Positions 1 to 8,217 of a stretch of 39,943 nt of DNA are shown piece by piece (positions within the stretch are counted from its first letter, which is position 1; every line of letters starts with the position of its first letter). The position numbers and the translations under genes are program-made. The DNA is from Flavobacteriales bacterium (GTDB lineage: Bacteria; Bacteroidota; Bacteroidia; NS11-12g; UBA955): contig CANKVM010000015.1 in the NCBI GenBank assembly GCA_947487175.1, positions 1 through 39,943 on the forward strand. Reading direction: 5' to 3'. The notes under the pieces are model-generated. The model did not search any database, was not told where the DNA came from, and saw nothing but the letters and a program-made list of their open reading frames with translations.

Positions 1-1
1 T

Positions 2-448
2 GAAATTGCTAATTTAAAAGCAAATAGTCAAAAAATTGTTTTTACGAATGGTTGTTTTGATATTTTACACGCTGGTCATGTTCAATATCTCGAGGAAGCT
101 TCTGAACTAGGCGATTTCCTCATTGTTGCCTTAAATACGGATGAGTCTGTTCAAAGATTAGACAAGTCTCCTGCCCGCCCATTGCAAAACGAATATTCTA
201 GGTGTCACGTAATGGCTTCTCTTAGTTTTGTTGGGGCAGTGATACTCTTTAATGAAGACACCCCAAAAGAAATCATTGAAATCATTACCCCAGATGTCCT
301 TGTAAAAGGAGCAGATTATGAAATTTCAAATATTGTAGGTGCCGATTGGGTTTTAAAAAATGGAGGTTTGGTTAAAACCATAGAATTTTTGCCGGGATTT
401 TCTACCTCCGCCATTGAAAAAAAGATAATTGCAGCACATAAATTGTGA
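2..448 (+). CDS. rfaE2: D-glycero-beta-D-manno-heptose 1-phosphate adenylyltransferase, 5' end cut by window
   Basis: The frame is open from base 2, so the N-terminus lies outside the window. The visible 148 residues begin just before the nucleotidyltransferase motif FTNGCFDILHAGH (HxGH ATP-binding signature). They continue with GDFLIVALNTDESV and end with the LPGFSTSAIEKKI stretch typical of RfaE domain II and stand-alone RfaE2 proteins. By family knowledge the enzyme activates heptose-1-phosphate to ADP-heptose for LPS core synthesis in the cytoplasm. Whether a kinase domain is fused upstream cannot be seen. The stop overlaps the GTG start of the next gene by 4 nt, so the two are probably co-transcribed. 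Confidence 0.9.
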   Translation, partial: EIANLKANSQKIVFTNGCFDILHAGHVQYLEEASELGDFLIVALNTDESVQRLDKSPARPLQNEYSRCHVMASLSFVGAVILFNEDTPKEIIEIITPDVLVKGADYEISNIVGADWVLKNGGLVKTIEFLPGFSTSAIEKKIIAAHKL

Positions 449-1620
449 TCTCTTTCCTTGAAATATTATCAATATCTAACAATTTTTATCTTTTATTTTT
501 ATGGCTAATTTCTTTACTGCTAATTGGCAAATACTTTTTTGCATGGTATAAAATTGCATTATGCAATTCTAAAAACTTCAAATCCGCTGAAACACATTCG
601 TTAAATGAAAAAATGCCAAATATTTCGGTAATTATACCGTTCCGAAATGAAGCATATAGAATTATTCCACTCTTAAATTCAATTCAAGAAACTGATTTTG
701 AGGGACAAATTGAGTTTCTATTTATCAACGACCATAGTACAGACAATTCCAACGCCGTTATCCAAAATCACGATACTTTTCGATCACATAACTGCAAAAT
801 AATCAATCTTGAAGGCAACAAAAACGGCAAAAAAGATGCATTAGAAATAGGGATTTCAGCAGCAGAAAACGAAATCATCATCACAACCGATGCGGATTGT
901 GTATTAATGGCTTCTACCCTAAAAACGCTAACAAAAGCATTTATCGAAAAAAATGCAAACATGGGAATTGGTCCAGTTATATTTAACACTACCAGATTTT
1001 CAATGCACCAGATTTATCAAAAAATTGAAAATACCGCATTAGTAGCTCTGGGATTTTATCAATTTCATATTGGCAAACCAACCATGGCGAACGGTGCCAA
1101 TTTGATTTTTAAAAGGTCAATTTTTCTAGAATTAAATCCGTTTGGAAAGAATAAAAATATTGCTGGAGGTGATGATATTTTTACGTTAGAAGCCTTTTAC
1201 AAATTTGACCCAACCAAGGTTATTTCAATTCCAGACCCAAACGCAGCTGTCTTTACGAATGTTCTCATCAACTTGAATGAATTATGGAAACAAAGAATTC
1301 GTTGGGTTAAAAAAACCACATTCCAAACAACATCAAATACTGAAAAATCGCAAAAATCTCTAGCAATATTTTTCATGCTTTTTTGGGGATTAACAAGCAT
1401 ATCATTGTACTATTCGTGCTATGAAATCATGCTTATTCTTTGGCTTGGAAAAGTTGTTGCCGATACAATTATCCTTAAAAAAACATTCCAATCCTTTAAA
1501 CAACCAATTTCTATTTTCGAAATTGTGGTGGCTTCGATTTTTCAAAATATTTTCATTCCAATTTTGGGTATTTTGCATCCGTTCAGCAAAACAAATTGGA
1601 AACAAAGGGTTTATTCTTAA
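445..1620 (+). CDS. Membrane-anchored family 2 glycosyltransferase
   Basis: The protein has 391 residues and a GTG start overlapping the rfaE2 stop. An N-terminal hydrophobic helix (about residues 12-32) is followed by a GT-A fold: ISVIIPFRNEA near residue 60, FINDHSTDN near 95, the DAD-type motif TTDADC near 147, GGDDIF near 235 and QRIRW (QxxRW) near 285. Two or three hydrophobic segments close the C-terminus. This is the layout of transmembrane GT2 enzymes that use nucleotide sugars to build surface glycans or glycolipids. The link to ADP-heptose synthesis upstream suggests cell-envelope polysaccharide work. The acceptor and sugar cannot be told from the sequence. Confidence 0.85.
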   Translation: MISFLEILSISNNFYLLFLWLISLLLIGKYFFAWYKIALCNSKNFKSAETHSLNEKMPNISVIIPFRNEAYRIIPLLNSIQETDFEGQIEFLFINDHSTDNSNAVIQNHDTFRSHNCKIINLEGNKNGKKDALEIGISAAENEIIITTDADCVLMASTLKTLTKAFIEKNANMGIGPVIFNTTRFSMHQIYQKIENTALVALGFYQFHIGKPTMANGANLIFKRSIFLELNPFGKNKNIAGGDDIFTLEAFYKFDPTKVISIPDPNAAVFTNVLINLNELWKQRIRWVKKTTFQTTSNTEKSQKSLAIFFMLFWGLTSISLYYSCYEIMLILWLGKVVADTIILKKTFQSFKQPISIFEIVVASIFQNIFIPILGILHPFSKTNWKQRVYS

Positions 1621-4114
1621 CGCTTTAATTTCCATTTCAACCGGCACATCTGTCTATGGCCAAGTAAATTTAACCGACAGTACCACCTCATTTAAATGGC
1701 CAATTGGTATTTCCGGGGATACATCCAAATTCAAAAGAACCCAATCTTCTGTTATTACAAATTCCACAAATCCTTTAAAACATCAATTTCAGCTAAACTT
1801 TAATAGCTCACAATTAAAAGAAGCTCAATATCACATCGAAATCACCTCCGAAATTAATTTATCTAGTTCAAATTTTCTGGAATTCGGTTTTACCGATTCA
1901 ACAAATCAAAAAATCCAAGTTCGCATCGGCAATACGCTAGATCAATTACAAGTATTAAAAAACGATACAATAGTATTTCGAGAACAAGAAAACGAATTCA
2001 ACGTTTCGAAATTCCATTATGCATTTGATCTCAAAATCAAATCAAACAAAATATTCTTACAGAAAATCAATCTCCTAAATTCTGTTGTTACAAATGATAC
2101 CCTATTATTAAACGTACAATTTGAAAAAATAAACGCATACTTAAAAATTCAACAATACGGAACGAGTGCAATCGGAAAAATTAGCTACAATTTTCTATAT
2201 TTCGGCGAAAACAAAACCAATCTATCCCTTCCAGAAATTTCTGAATTGAGGCAATTTGACAATCAAAGAATCTTGATTGTATTCAAAAAACCAACTCAGC
2301 CAATCATAAAACCACAATGTAAAGTAGACAAACTAAAAATTGATTCTTTGTTGCAATTTTCCAACACACAATTCTTATTGAAAATCTCAAATTTTAATAA
2401 AATTATTCGCGATTCAATTACCATAGAACTAAGTAATATTCAAGACCTATTTTCTAACAACACAGTACAATTCAAAATAAAATTGGATTACATCTATCTC
2501 GACACACCCATCTTTGGCGACCTTATCCTTTCTGAAATCATGTCGAATCCAAGTCCAACTAAAGGCATTCTTCCCGAAAAAAAATATATTGAAATTTATA
2601 ATCGAAGTTCAAAATATATAGCAGCAAATACTTTGTATATCTCTGATTCTAAAAGCACGGCAAAACTTCCCGTTAATACCATTGAGCCATTTCAATACTA
2701 TTTAATCATCAATGAAATTGATTCTAATTTCTTTTCAAAAATCCATACAATTAATATCAAAAGTTTGCCAAGCTTCAATATTGAATCCGATTTCATTTCC
2801 CTGAAAAACACAAAAAACGAATATCTTTTTCAATTCGAATATATCCAAGATATGCATCAGCCAGACAAAATTGACGGAGGATATTCCCTCGAAAAAAGCA
2901 ACATAACAGCTGGCGCATTAGAAACAGATAATTGGCAAAGCAATTCCACAGTTGGAGGCTCCCCGGGCGCTCCAAATAGCAATGATACTATGTTCAAAAT
3001 CAATCCATTCAAAATAATTGAATCCTATTTCAAAAATGACACTTTGGTAATAAAATTCAATCACAATACCAATCCTAATAAAATAGGCAAAGCAAGATTC
3101 CTAACTCAATCCGACACTATTTGTTTGAATTATTCCCAAAACACTGCCAAAGGATATTGCAAATGCCCAACGCAAAACTCTGAGAAAATTATTCCAATTC
3201 TGCTAGAAGATGCCTTAAGAAATAAAATCCAAAATCCCTTTGTGACTTACAATTCGAACTCTTCAAATTCGAATATTCAATTCAATGAAATATTATTTCG
3301 CAACTATGCTTACAAACCCGATTTCCTTGAATTCATAAATACCGACACTTCTGCCGTTTTTTTTGAAAATATTAACTTAAAAATCTACGATGAATATTTG
3401 CAAAATTCCAAATCTACCCTCGCCTTTAAAAATCAATTTCGAGAATTAATCTTGCCAAATGAAATATTGGCTTTCACAAGCTATTCAAATGTTTTATTTA
3501 GTCAATATCCCTCATCAAACAAAGAAAATATCATTGAATTACCCAGTTTCCCAAATTTATCGTCAGAAGGAGGATCATTATTGCTAGTCAATATAAAAAA
3601 TGGAATATCAATTGATAAACTTTCATTTGACGACAAATATCATAGTCCTAATATTACAAATCTAATTGGCACTTCCCTTGAAAAAAATTCACCCAATGCA
3701 GAAAGTGGCGATTATAGAAATTGGCAAAGCGCTATAGAGGCTAGTGGAGGCGCAACGCCAGGACTTACAAATTCAGTTTTCACGAAGGCAATTGAAACAA
3801 CAAATGTAAAACACTTTACCATCCCTCAAAAAAGAATAATAAATAAATCATTATCAATTTCACCCTTGCATATTGAGTATCAATTTCCCCAATCGGGTTA
3901 CATTTGCAATGCAATTATTTTTAATAAGTTTGGACAAATTATTTGTGAAAGCATAAACAACCAAAGACTTACACAACAAGGTACATTAACAATTTGGCCA
4001 AGTAATCGTGATCAAATTTTACCCAATGAAAATTATGTAATAAAACTTGAAGCTTTCTACCCAAATGGTGACCTTTGCAGAGAAATACATAGATTTACCA
4101 TTCTAAACCAATAA
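1595..4114 (+). CDS. Large exported lamin-tail-domain protein
   Basis: The frame is open from an ATG at 1421, but that start would overlap the glycosyltransferase by 200 nt. The part resembling a mature exoprotein begins after a hydrophobic stretch ending in SVYGQ at about 1595-1665. No ATG, GTG or TTG lies in frame between 1562 and that signal-like segment, so an ATT at 1595 or the TTG at 1523 may be used; the start is uncertain. Two lamin-tail-domain-like modules are visible. One begins GDLILSEIMSNPSP (near 2516) and ends with a GGSPGAPN motif; the second begins IQFNEILFRN (near 3276) and ends with GGATPGLTN. The C-terminal 90 residues look like a beta-sandwich resembling FlgD or T9SS-type domains, but without a clear type A sorting signature. 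A surface or secreted role is inferred; the function is unknown. Confidence 0.8.
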   Translation: MGNKGFILNALISISTGTSVYGQVNLTDSTTSFKWPIGISGDTSKFKRTQSSVITNSTNPLKHQFQLNFNSSQLKEAQYHIEITSEINLSSSNFLEFGFTDSTNQKIQVRIGNTLDQLQVLKNDTIVFREQENEFNVSKFHYAFDLKIKSNKIFLQKINLLNSVVTNDTLLLNVQFEKINAYLKIQQYGTSAIGKISYNFLYFGENKTNLSLPEISELRQFDNQRILIVFKKPTQPIIKPQCKVDKLKIDSLLQFSNTQFLLKISNFNKIIRDSITIELSNIQDLFSNNTVQFKIKLDYIYLDTPIFGDLILSEIMSNPSPTKGILPEKKYIEIYNRSSKYIAANTLYISDSKSTAKLPVNTIEPFQYYLIINEIDSNFFSKIHTINIKSLPSFNIESDFISLKNTKNEYLFQFEYIQDMHQPDKIDGGYSLEKSNITAGALETDNWQSNSTVGGSPGAPNSNDTMFKINPFKIIESYFKNDTLVIKFNHNTNPNKIGKARFLTQSDTICLNYSQNTAKGYCKCPTQNSEKIIPILLEDALRNKIQNPFVTYNSNSSNSNIQFNEILFRNYAYKPDFLEFINTDTSAVFFENINLKIYDEYLQNSKSTLAFKNQFRELILPNEILAFTSYSNVLFSQYPSSNKENIIELPSFPNLSSEGGSLLLVNIKNGISIDKLSFDDKYHSPNITNLIGTSLEKNSPNAESGDYRNWQSAIEASGGATPGLTNSVFTKAIETTNVKHFTIPQKRIINKSLSISPLHIEYQFPQSGYICNAIIFNKFGQIICESINNQRLTQQGTLTIWPSNRDQILPNENYVIKLEAFYPNGDLCREIHRFTILNQ

Positions 4115-4118
4115 ACCT

Positions 4119-4925
4119 TTGACAATTCAAGAATACAAAGCCGACTTTCAAGAAAAATGCAGTCCTCATTTTTCAAAAGAGGAAATTCAAAGCTTTTGGC
4201 AATGGTTTAATGAAAACTTGATACGTATTTCTGACTCACCAGAGGTAGAAAATAATTACACAATATGGTTACGCGAATTAATGAGTGGAAAACCCATTCA
4301 ATACATTTTTGGATATTCATTTTTTCATAAATATTGTTTTGAGGTAACATCCGATACATTGATTCCAAGGCCAGAAACCGAAGAATTATGCGAATTAATT
4401 TTAAATCAAAATACGAATACGCCATTAATCGGAATTGACATTGGAACTGGAACTGGATGTATTCCAATTACATTGTTGTGTGAACGCTCAAATTGGGAAT
4501 TCAAAGCATTAGATATATCTAAAGCAGCTTTGATAGTTGCTGACACAAATACTAAAAAATACCAACTTTCGAACAGATTGGAATTGATGAATCAAAACTT
4601 TTTAGAAAACAACCTTTCAGCGAATAATTACGATATTATTGTTTCTAATCCTCCATACATTCATCCAAACGAAATAGAAAGTTTAGAAAACAGAGTGACT
4701 CAATTTGAACCTCATATGGCACTGTTTGTAACCAACAATATTCTAGAATTTTACACAGCTTTGTTTGATTACTTTGAACAAAATACTAATCCGAATGCAC
4801 AACTTTGGATGGAAACACACCAAGACTATTGTGATGATGTAGTTGCGTTATTTAATAAAAAATTTACGGCAAAAAAAATCGAGGATCTTTCAAAAAACCC
4901 TCGATTTGTATATGTTGTAAAATGA
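4119..4925 (+). CDS. prmC: Peptide chain release factor N5-glutamine methyltransferase
   Basis: The protein has 268 residues from a TTG start 4 nt after the LTD gene stop. It contains the SAM-binding glycine motif GIDIGTGTGCIPI near residue 108 and the catalytic NPPY motif (IIVSNPPYIHP) near 185. The RPETE segment near residue 89 is characteristic of PrmC/HemK. It methylates the glutamine of the GGQ motif of release factors RF1 and RF2 in the cytoplasm. Length matches the family (about 280). The last 50 nt hold a hairpin that appears to serve the converging minus-strand gene, whose stop is only 2 nt away. Confidence 0.93.
   Translation: MTIQEYKADFQEKCSPHFSKEEIQSFWQWFNENLIRISDSPEVENNYTIWLRELMSGKPIQYIFGYSFFHKYCFEVTSDTLIPRPETEELCELILNQNTNTPLIGIDIGTGTGCIPITLLCERSNWEFKALDISKAALIVADTNTKKYQLSNRLELMNQNFLENNLSANNYDIIVSNPPYIHPNEIESLENRVTQFEPHMALFVTNNILEFYTALFDYFEQNTNPNAQLWMETHQDYCDDVVALFNKKFTAKKIEDLSKNPRFVYVVK
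4876..4907 (-). terminator. Rho-independent terminator for the AT-hook gene, inside prmC
   Basis: A perfect 9-bp inverted repeat (AAATCGAGG at 4876-4884, CCTCGATTT at 4899-4907) encloses a 14-nt loop. Read on the minus strand, the hairpin is followed by a run of T residues (the A run at 4871-4878 on plus). On the plus strand no T run follows, so the orientation fits the minus-strand gene ending at 4928. Confidence 0.5.
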
Positions 4926-4927
4926 AA

Positions 4928-5566
4928 TTACTTTTTAGAAAGGGTAATAACTCCGCCATTATTCAACAACTCACCCGTTTTATATATTTGGGTTAATGTT
5001 GTGTAAATTCCTTGAGAGTATCTTTTGGCGTCACTTTCACCACTCAATAAAAACAATTGTTTAATTAATTCTTTAGAAGTAATTTCATTGTTAAAATTGC
5101 GCATGAAATTTAAGATAATATCTTTCTTCGTTAGTTCACCTGCTTTTTTGCGACCTCCACCTCTTCTTGGTTCGCCAACTTTAATAGGACGACCACGTTT
5201 AACCGGCGGCTTAGCAACTAACGATGCTGGTCTACCAACTGATCTCTTTTTAATTGAGCCAGCATTCAACATTTTCTGACGATATTCTTTCGCGCGTTCT
5301 TTCCAAATCTTGATAGACAAATCGGATTTGTCTTTAACTTTGGCTATTTCTTTTTTATGCTTGGCTTCTAATTTTTCAATTTGTTTGGCAGACAATTCTT
5401 GGGCCTTTTGGATTGCTCCCAATACCACAGACACTTCATTCTCAAGATTCTTGAAAATTTCACTGTGGCCATTGTTCACAGTAGTTCTTTTTGACTTTAC
5501 TTTGTTTTTTGAACCTTTTTTTCTGCCACGTTTTTTAGTTTCAATTATTTCTTTTTTTTGATTCAT
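4928..5566 (-). CDS. AT-hook / coiled-coil DNA-binding protein
   Basis: The frame is open further upstream to 5614, but the ATG at 5566 (MNQKKEII) is the more natural start and gives 212 residues. Residues 1-30 are Lys/Arg rich with an RGRKKGSKN element. Residues about 45-105 are charged and helical, likely a coiled coil. Residues about 105-145 contain three AT-hook-like cores (SVGRPAS, KRGRPIK and the variant RGGGRKK). The last 70 residues (from about KKDIILNFMRN) look like a small winged-helix-like module. No enzyme signature is present. A nucleoid-associated or architectural role binding the minor groove of AT-rich DNA is inferred from AT-hook family knowledge. It is convergent with prmC and divergent from dxs. 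Confidence 0.75.
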   Translation of the reverse strand: MNQKKEIIETKKRGRKKGSKNKVKSKRTTVNNGHSEIFKNLENEVSVVLGAIQKAQELSAKQIEKLEAKHKKEIAKVKDKSDLSIKIWKERAKEYRQKMLNAGSIKKRSVGRPASLVAKPPVKRGRPIKVGEPRRGGGRKKAGELTKKDIILNFMRNFNNEITSKELIKQLFLLSGESDAKRYSQGIYTTLTQIYKTGELLNNGGVITLSKK

Positions 5567-5954
5567 ATTAATTAGAGTTTTATAAAGAGATTTTAGACTC
5601 GCAAAATTCAACAAAGTAATCCAATAAATTGTTTTTACTATCGAATAATTTAGGAGATTTAACGAAACTAATTATTCAAAATATCAGTCACAATTAAATA
5701 ACTAATATATCTAATTCAAAAATTACAATACATTGAATTACAACTTCTTGTATTTGGATTAACAAACAAATAGGCAAAGTAAATTGTTGTTATTTTATCT
5801 CGATTAAAAAAATTTAATATTTTTAAAAATGACTTAAACCTTACAAAAAAAACACAAATCAATTGGCCCAAATTAAATTTGATTATCTTCCAAATTTCTA
5901 AATATTTAAATTAAATGCATATTCGATTCAATATTCAACCCTATTTTTGCGCGC
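5567..5954. other. AT-rich divergent intergenic region
   Basis: This 388-bp stretch separates the AT-hook gene and dxs. It is very AT rich, with many A and T tracts. The only structure I can support is a short inverted repeat CAAATT-A-AATTTG at 5869-5881 and the dxs minus-7 box at its right end. No tRNA, small RNA fold or open reading frame of note is seen. A minus-strand near-match to the minus-7 consensus (GAATTTTG) lies about 35 nt upstream of the AT-hook gene start. Confidence 0.5.
5942..5949 (+). promoter_or_regulatory. Minus-7 box of dxs (TAnnTTTG)
   Basis: TATTTTTG matches the Bacteroidota sigma factor minus-7 consensus TAnnTTTG exactly. It ends only 5 nt before the dxs ATG, so the predicted transcription start falls at or next to the start codon. 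No convincing TTTG minus-33 element is seen at the expected distance. Confidence 0.55.
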
Positions 5955-7658
5955 ATGTTTCTTGAAAATATTCAACACCCCTCCGAAATCCAGTCTCTCA
6001 ATACTGAAGAGTTGATTGAATTATCAAAAGAACTGCGAGAATATATCATTGAAACTATTTTACATAACGGAGGACATTTTGCTGCGAACCTTGGCGTAAT
6101 TGAACTAACCACAGCTTTACTTAAAAACTATGATTTAAATTCAGATCAGATTGTTTGGGATGTGGGACATCAGTCTTATCCATTTAAGGTGCTCACCCTG
6201 CGCAAAGAAGAACTCAAATCAATTAGAAATTTCAACGGTCTTTCGGGCTTCCCAAAAATAGAAGAAAGCAATTTTGACCATTTTGGCACCGGTCATTCAA
6301 GCACTGCAATTTCTGCCGCAATGGGCATGGCGCAAGCTGCAAAAATCAACAATGAACCCCATAGAAATTTCATTGCTGTGGTTGGTGATGGCGCCCTTAC
6401 CGGAGGCATGAGCTATGAGGCACTGAACAATATTGTAAATAGCAATCTAAATATCACAATTGTACTCAATGATAATCAAATTGGCATAGATCCAAATACT
6501 GGAGCTTTAAATAATCATTTAACCAATGAAGATTATCCTCAAATAAAGCAATGGTTCGAATGGTTTGGATTGAATTACAATGGTCCTATTGATGGGCATA
6601 ACGTATATGAATTATTGTCGGCTTTTAAAAAATCAAAGTCCATCCAAGGACCAAAAATTATTCATGTAAAAACAATCAAAGGAAAAGGTTACCTACCTGC
6701 AGAAAAAGAACAAACCAAATACCACAGTACCAATAAATACGTAAAAATTCAACCAAACGAGAATCATGTTTCAAAGAAATGGCAAGATGTTTTTGGTGAA
6801 ATCCTTATTGAATTGGCCGAACAAAACTCCCAAGTTGTAGGCATAACCCCTGCCATGCCGAGCTCTTGTGGTATGCAAAAAGCAATGGATATATTTCCAG
6901 ATCGTTTTTTCGATGTTGGAATTTCCGAACAACACGCAGTAACATTTGCCGCAGGTTTGGCAACCCAGGGTAAAATTCCTTTTGTAAATATTTACAGCAC
7001 ATTTATACAACGTGCTTATGATCAAATAATTCATGACGTTGCTCTCCAAAATTTACCTGTAGTTTTTTGTATTGACCGTGCTGGTTTGGTTGGAGAAGAT
7101 GGACCAACCCATCATGGAGCATTCGATATTTCTTTTTTAAATTGCATACCAAATATTGAAATTTTTGCTCCTAAAAATGCGCAAGAGTTATTTAACAATA
7201 TGAAATATGCCGTTTCTGCAGGAAAGCCAATTGCAATTCGATATCCAAAAGGTTCGGTTAAAAATGACTCTTGGTTCACAGAAAATACTGATGTTGTTGA
7301 ATATATAATTGAAAACAAACATGAAATCTTAGTAATTTCTACGGGTATTGCCAGCAATTTTGTAGAATCCGTAAAAAGCAAAACTTCAATTTCGTTCGAT
7401 TCTTTGCATATCAATCAAATTAAACCAATTCCACATTTTAACCTCTCAAATTATTCAAAAATAATTACCGTTGAAGATGGCTCCATTATTGGGGGATTTG
7501 GGCAGTCCATAAAAATGAATCATGCTAATTTCAAGGGAAGTTGGTTGCATCTGGGTATTCCAGATCAATTTATCCCTCATGGAAACAATGAAAATTTATA
7601 TGAATTGGCGGGATATGGAATAGATGCAATCGTTACGGCTATCGAATCAACCCACTAA
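5955..7658 (+). CDS. dxs: 1-deoxy-D-xylulose-5-phosphate synthase
   Basis: The protein has 567 residues, somewhat shorter than the usual 600-640. The thiamine diphosphate domain shows VWDVGHQSYPFK near residue 63, LSGFPK, HFGTGHSSTAISAAMG near 110 and the GDGALTGGMSYEALNN metal/TPP motif near 144. The pyrimidine domain shows DVGISEQHAVTFAAGLA near 320 with the catalytic Glu, and DRAGLVGEDGPTHHG near 375. It condenses pyruvate and glyceraldehyde-3-phosphate to DXP, the entry step of the MEP isoprenoid pathway (also feeding thiamine and pyridoxal synthesis). The missing residues appear to come from a shortened middle loop, not from loss of a catalytic motif. The 3' end overlaps the converging pabA by 20 nt. 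Confidence 0.95.
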   Translation: MFLENIQHPSEIQSLNTEELIELSKELREYIIETILHNGGHFAANLGVIELTTALLKNYDLNSDQIVWDVGHQSYPFKVLTLRKEELKSIRNFNGLSGFPKIEESNFDHFGTGHSSTAISAAMGMAQAAKINNEPHRNFIAVVGDGALTGGMSYEALNNIVNSNLNITIVLNDNQIGIDPNTGALNNHLTNEDYPQIKQWFEWFGLNYNGPIDGHNVYELLSAFKKSKSIQGPKIIHVKTIKGKGYLPAEKEQTKYHSTNKYVKIQPNENHVSKKWQDVFGEILIELAEQNSQVVGITPAMPSSCGMQKAMDIFPDRFFDVGISEQHAVTFAAGLATQGKIPFVNIYSTFIQRAYDQIIHDVALQNLPVVFCIDRAGLVGEDGPTHHGAFDISFLNCIPNIEIFAPKNAQELFNNMKYAVSAGKPIAIRYPKGSVKNDSWFTENTDVVEYIIENKHEILVISTGIASNFVESVKSKTSISFDSLHINQIKPIPHFNLSNYSKIITVEDGSIIGGFGQSIKMNHANFKGSWLHLGIPDQFIPHGNNENLYELAGYGIDAIVTAIESTH

Positions 7659-8217
7659 CCCAATTGTCCATTATTTGTTGCCCCAGCGGAGTTAATACAC
7701 TTTCTGGATGAAATTGCACTCCTACAATAGGTAATCCCTTATGCTTCAGTGACATAATTTCACCATCTGCATCAGCCAATATCTCCATGACTTCTGCCGA
7801 TTCGGCGGTTTGTTCTACCAATAGTGAGTGGTATCTACCCACAGAAATTGGCGATTTAATTCCATTAAAAATACCTAAACCGTTATGCACAATTTCAGAC
7901 GATTTTCCATGCATCGGAATTTTGGCATGCTCTAAATTCATTCCAAAGTATTCTCCTATTGCCTGCTGTCCCAAACACACACCAAATATTGGCATTTTCG
8001 CACCAATTAAAATAGGCAAAAAGGACATCAACTCGCCAGATTGCTCAGGAGTATTTGGGCCCGGACCAATCAAAACTCCATTGCATTTTAAAATTTCAGA
8101 TTGAAATTTAAATAAATCACAATTATGGTAAACTTGTATCTCTACCCCCGCTTTTTCGAGGTAATGCACCAAATTAAAGGTAAAACTGTCGAAATTATCT
8201 ATGAAAGCAATTATCAA
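7639..8217 (-). CDS. pabA: Glutamine amidotransferase, anthranilate / aminodeoxychorismate synthase component II
   Basis: The 192-residue class I glutamine amidotransferase begins FIDNFDSFTFNLVHYL, the hallmark of TrpG/PabA. The oxyanion motif is GVLIGPGPNTPEQSG near residue 47, the nucleophile elbow GVCLGQQAIGE near 78 (catalytic Cys) and the His/Glu pair FHPESVLT near 169. It supplies ammonia to a chorismate-using partner for folate (PabB) or tryptophan (TrpE). No trpE or pabB lies beside it; the chorismate-binding enzyme at 11276-12289 looks like isochorismate synthase, which needs no ammonia. TrpG and PabA cannot be separated here, and the protein may serve both. It overlaps tsaB by 4 nt, suggesting translational coupling. 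Confidence 0.85.
   Translation of the reverse strand: MIIAFIDNFDSFTFNLVHYLEKAGVEIQVYHNCDLFKFQSEILKCNGVLIGPGPNTPEQSGELMSFLPILIGAKMPIFGVCLGQQAIGEYFGMNLEHAKIPMHGKSSEIVHNGLGIFNGIKSPISVGRYHSLLVEQTAESAEVMEILADADGEIMSLKHKGLPIVGVQFHPESVLTPLGQQIMDNWVSGLIR

Noticed and set aside
768-989. Antisense open frames within the glycosyltransferase, thiolase, tsf and odhA genes
   Set aside because: They lie wholly inside well-supported genes, have no recognisable motifs or start signals and mirror the codon pattern of the real strand.
5567-5954. Small RNA or tRNA in the AT-rich gap before dxs
   Set aside because: No cloverleaf, CCA end, terminator hairpin or G+C-rich island is present; only AT tracts and a 6-bp inverted repeat.
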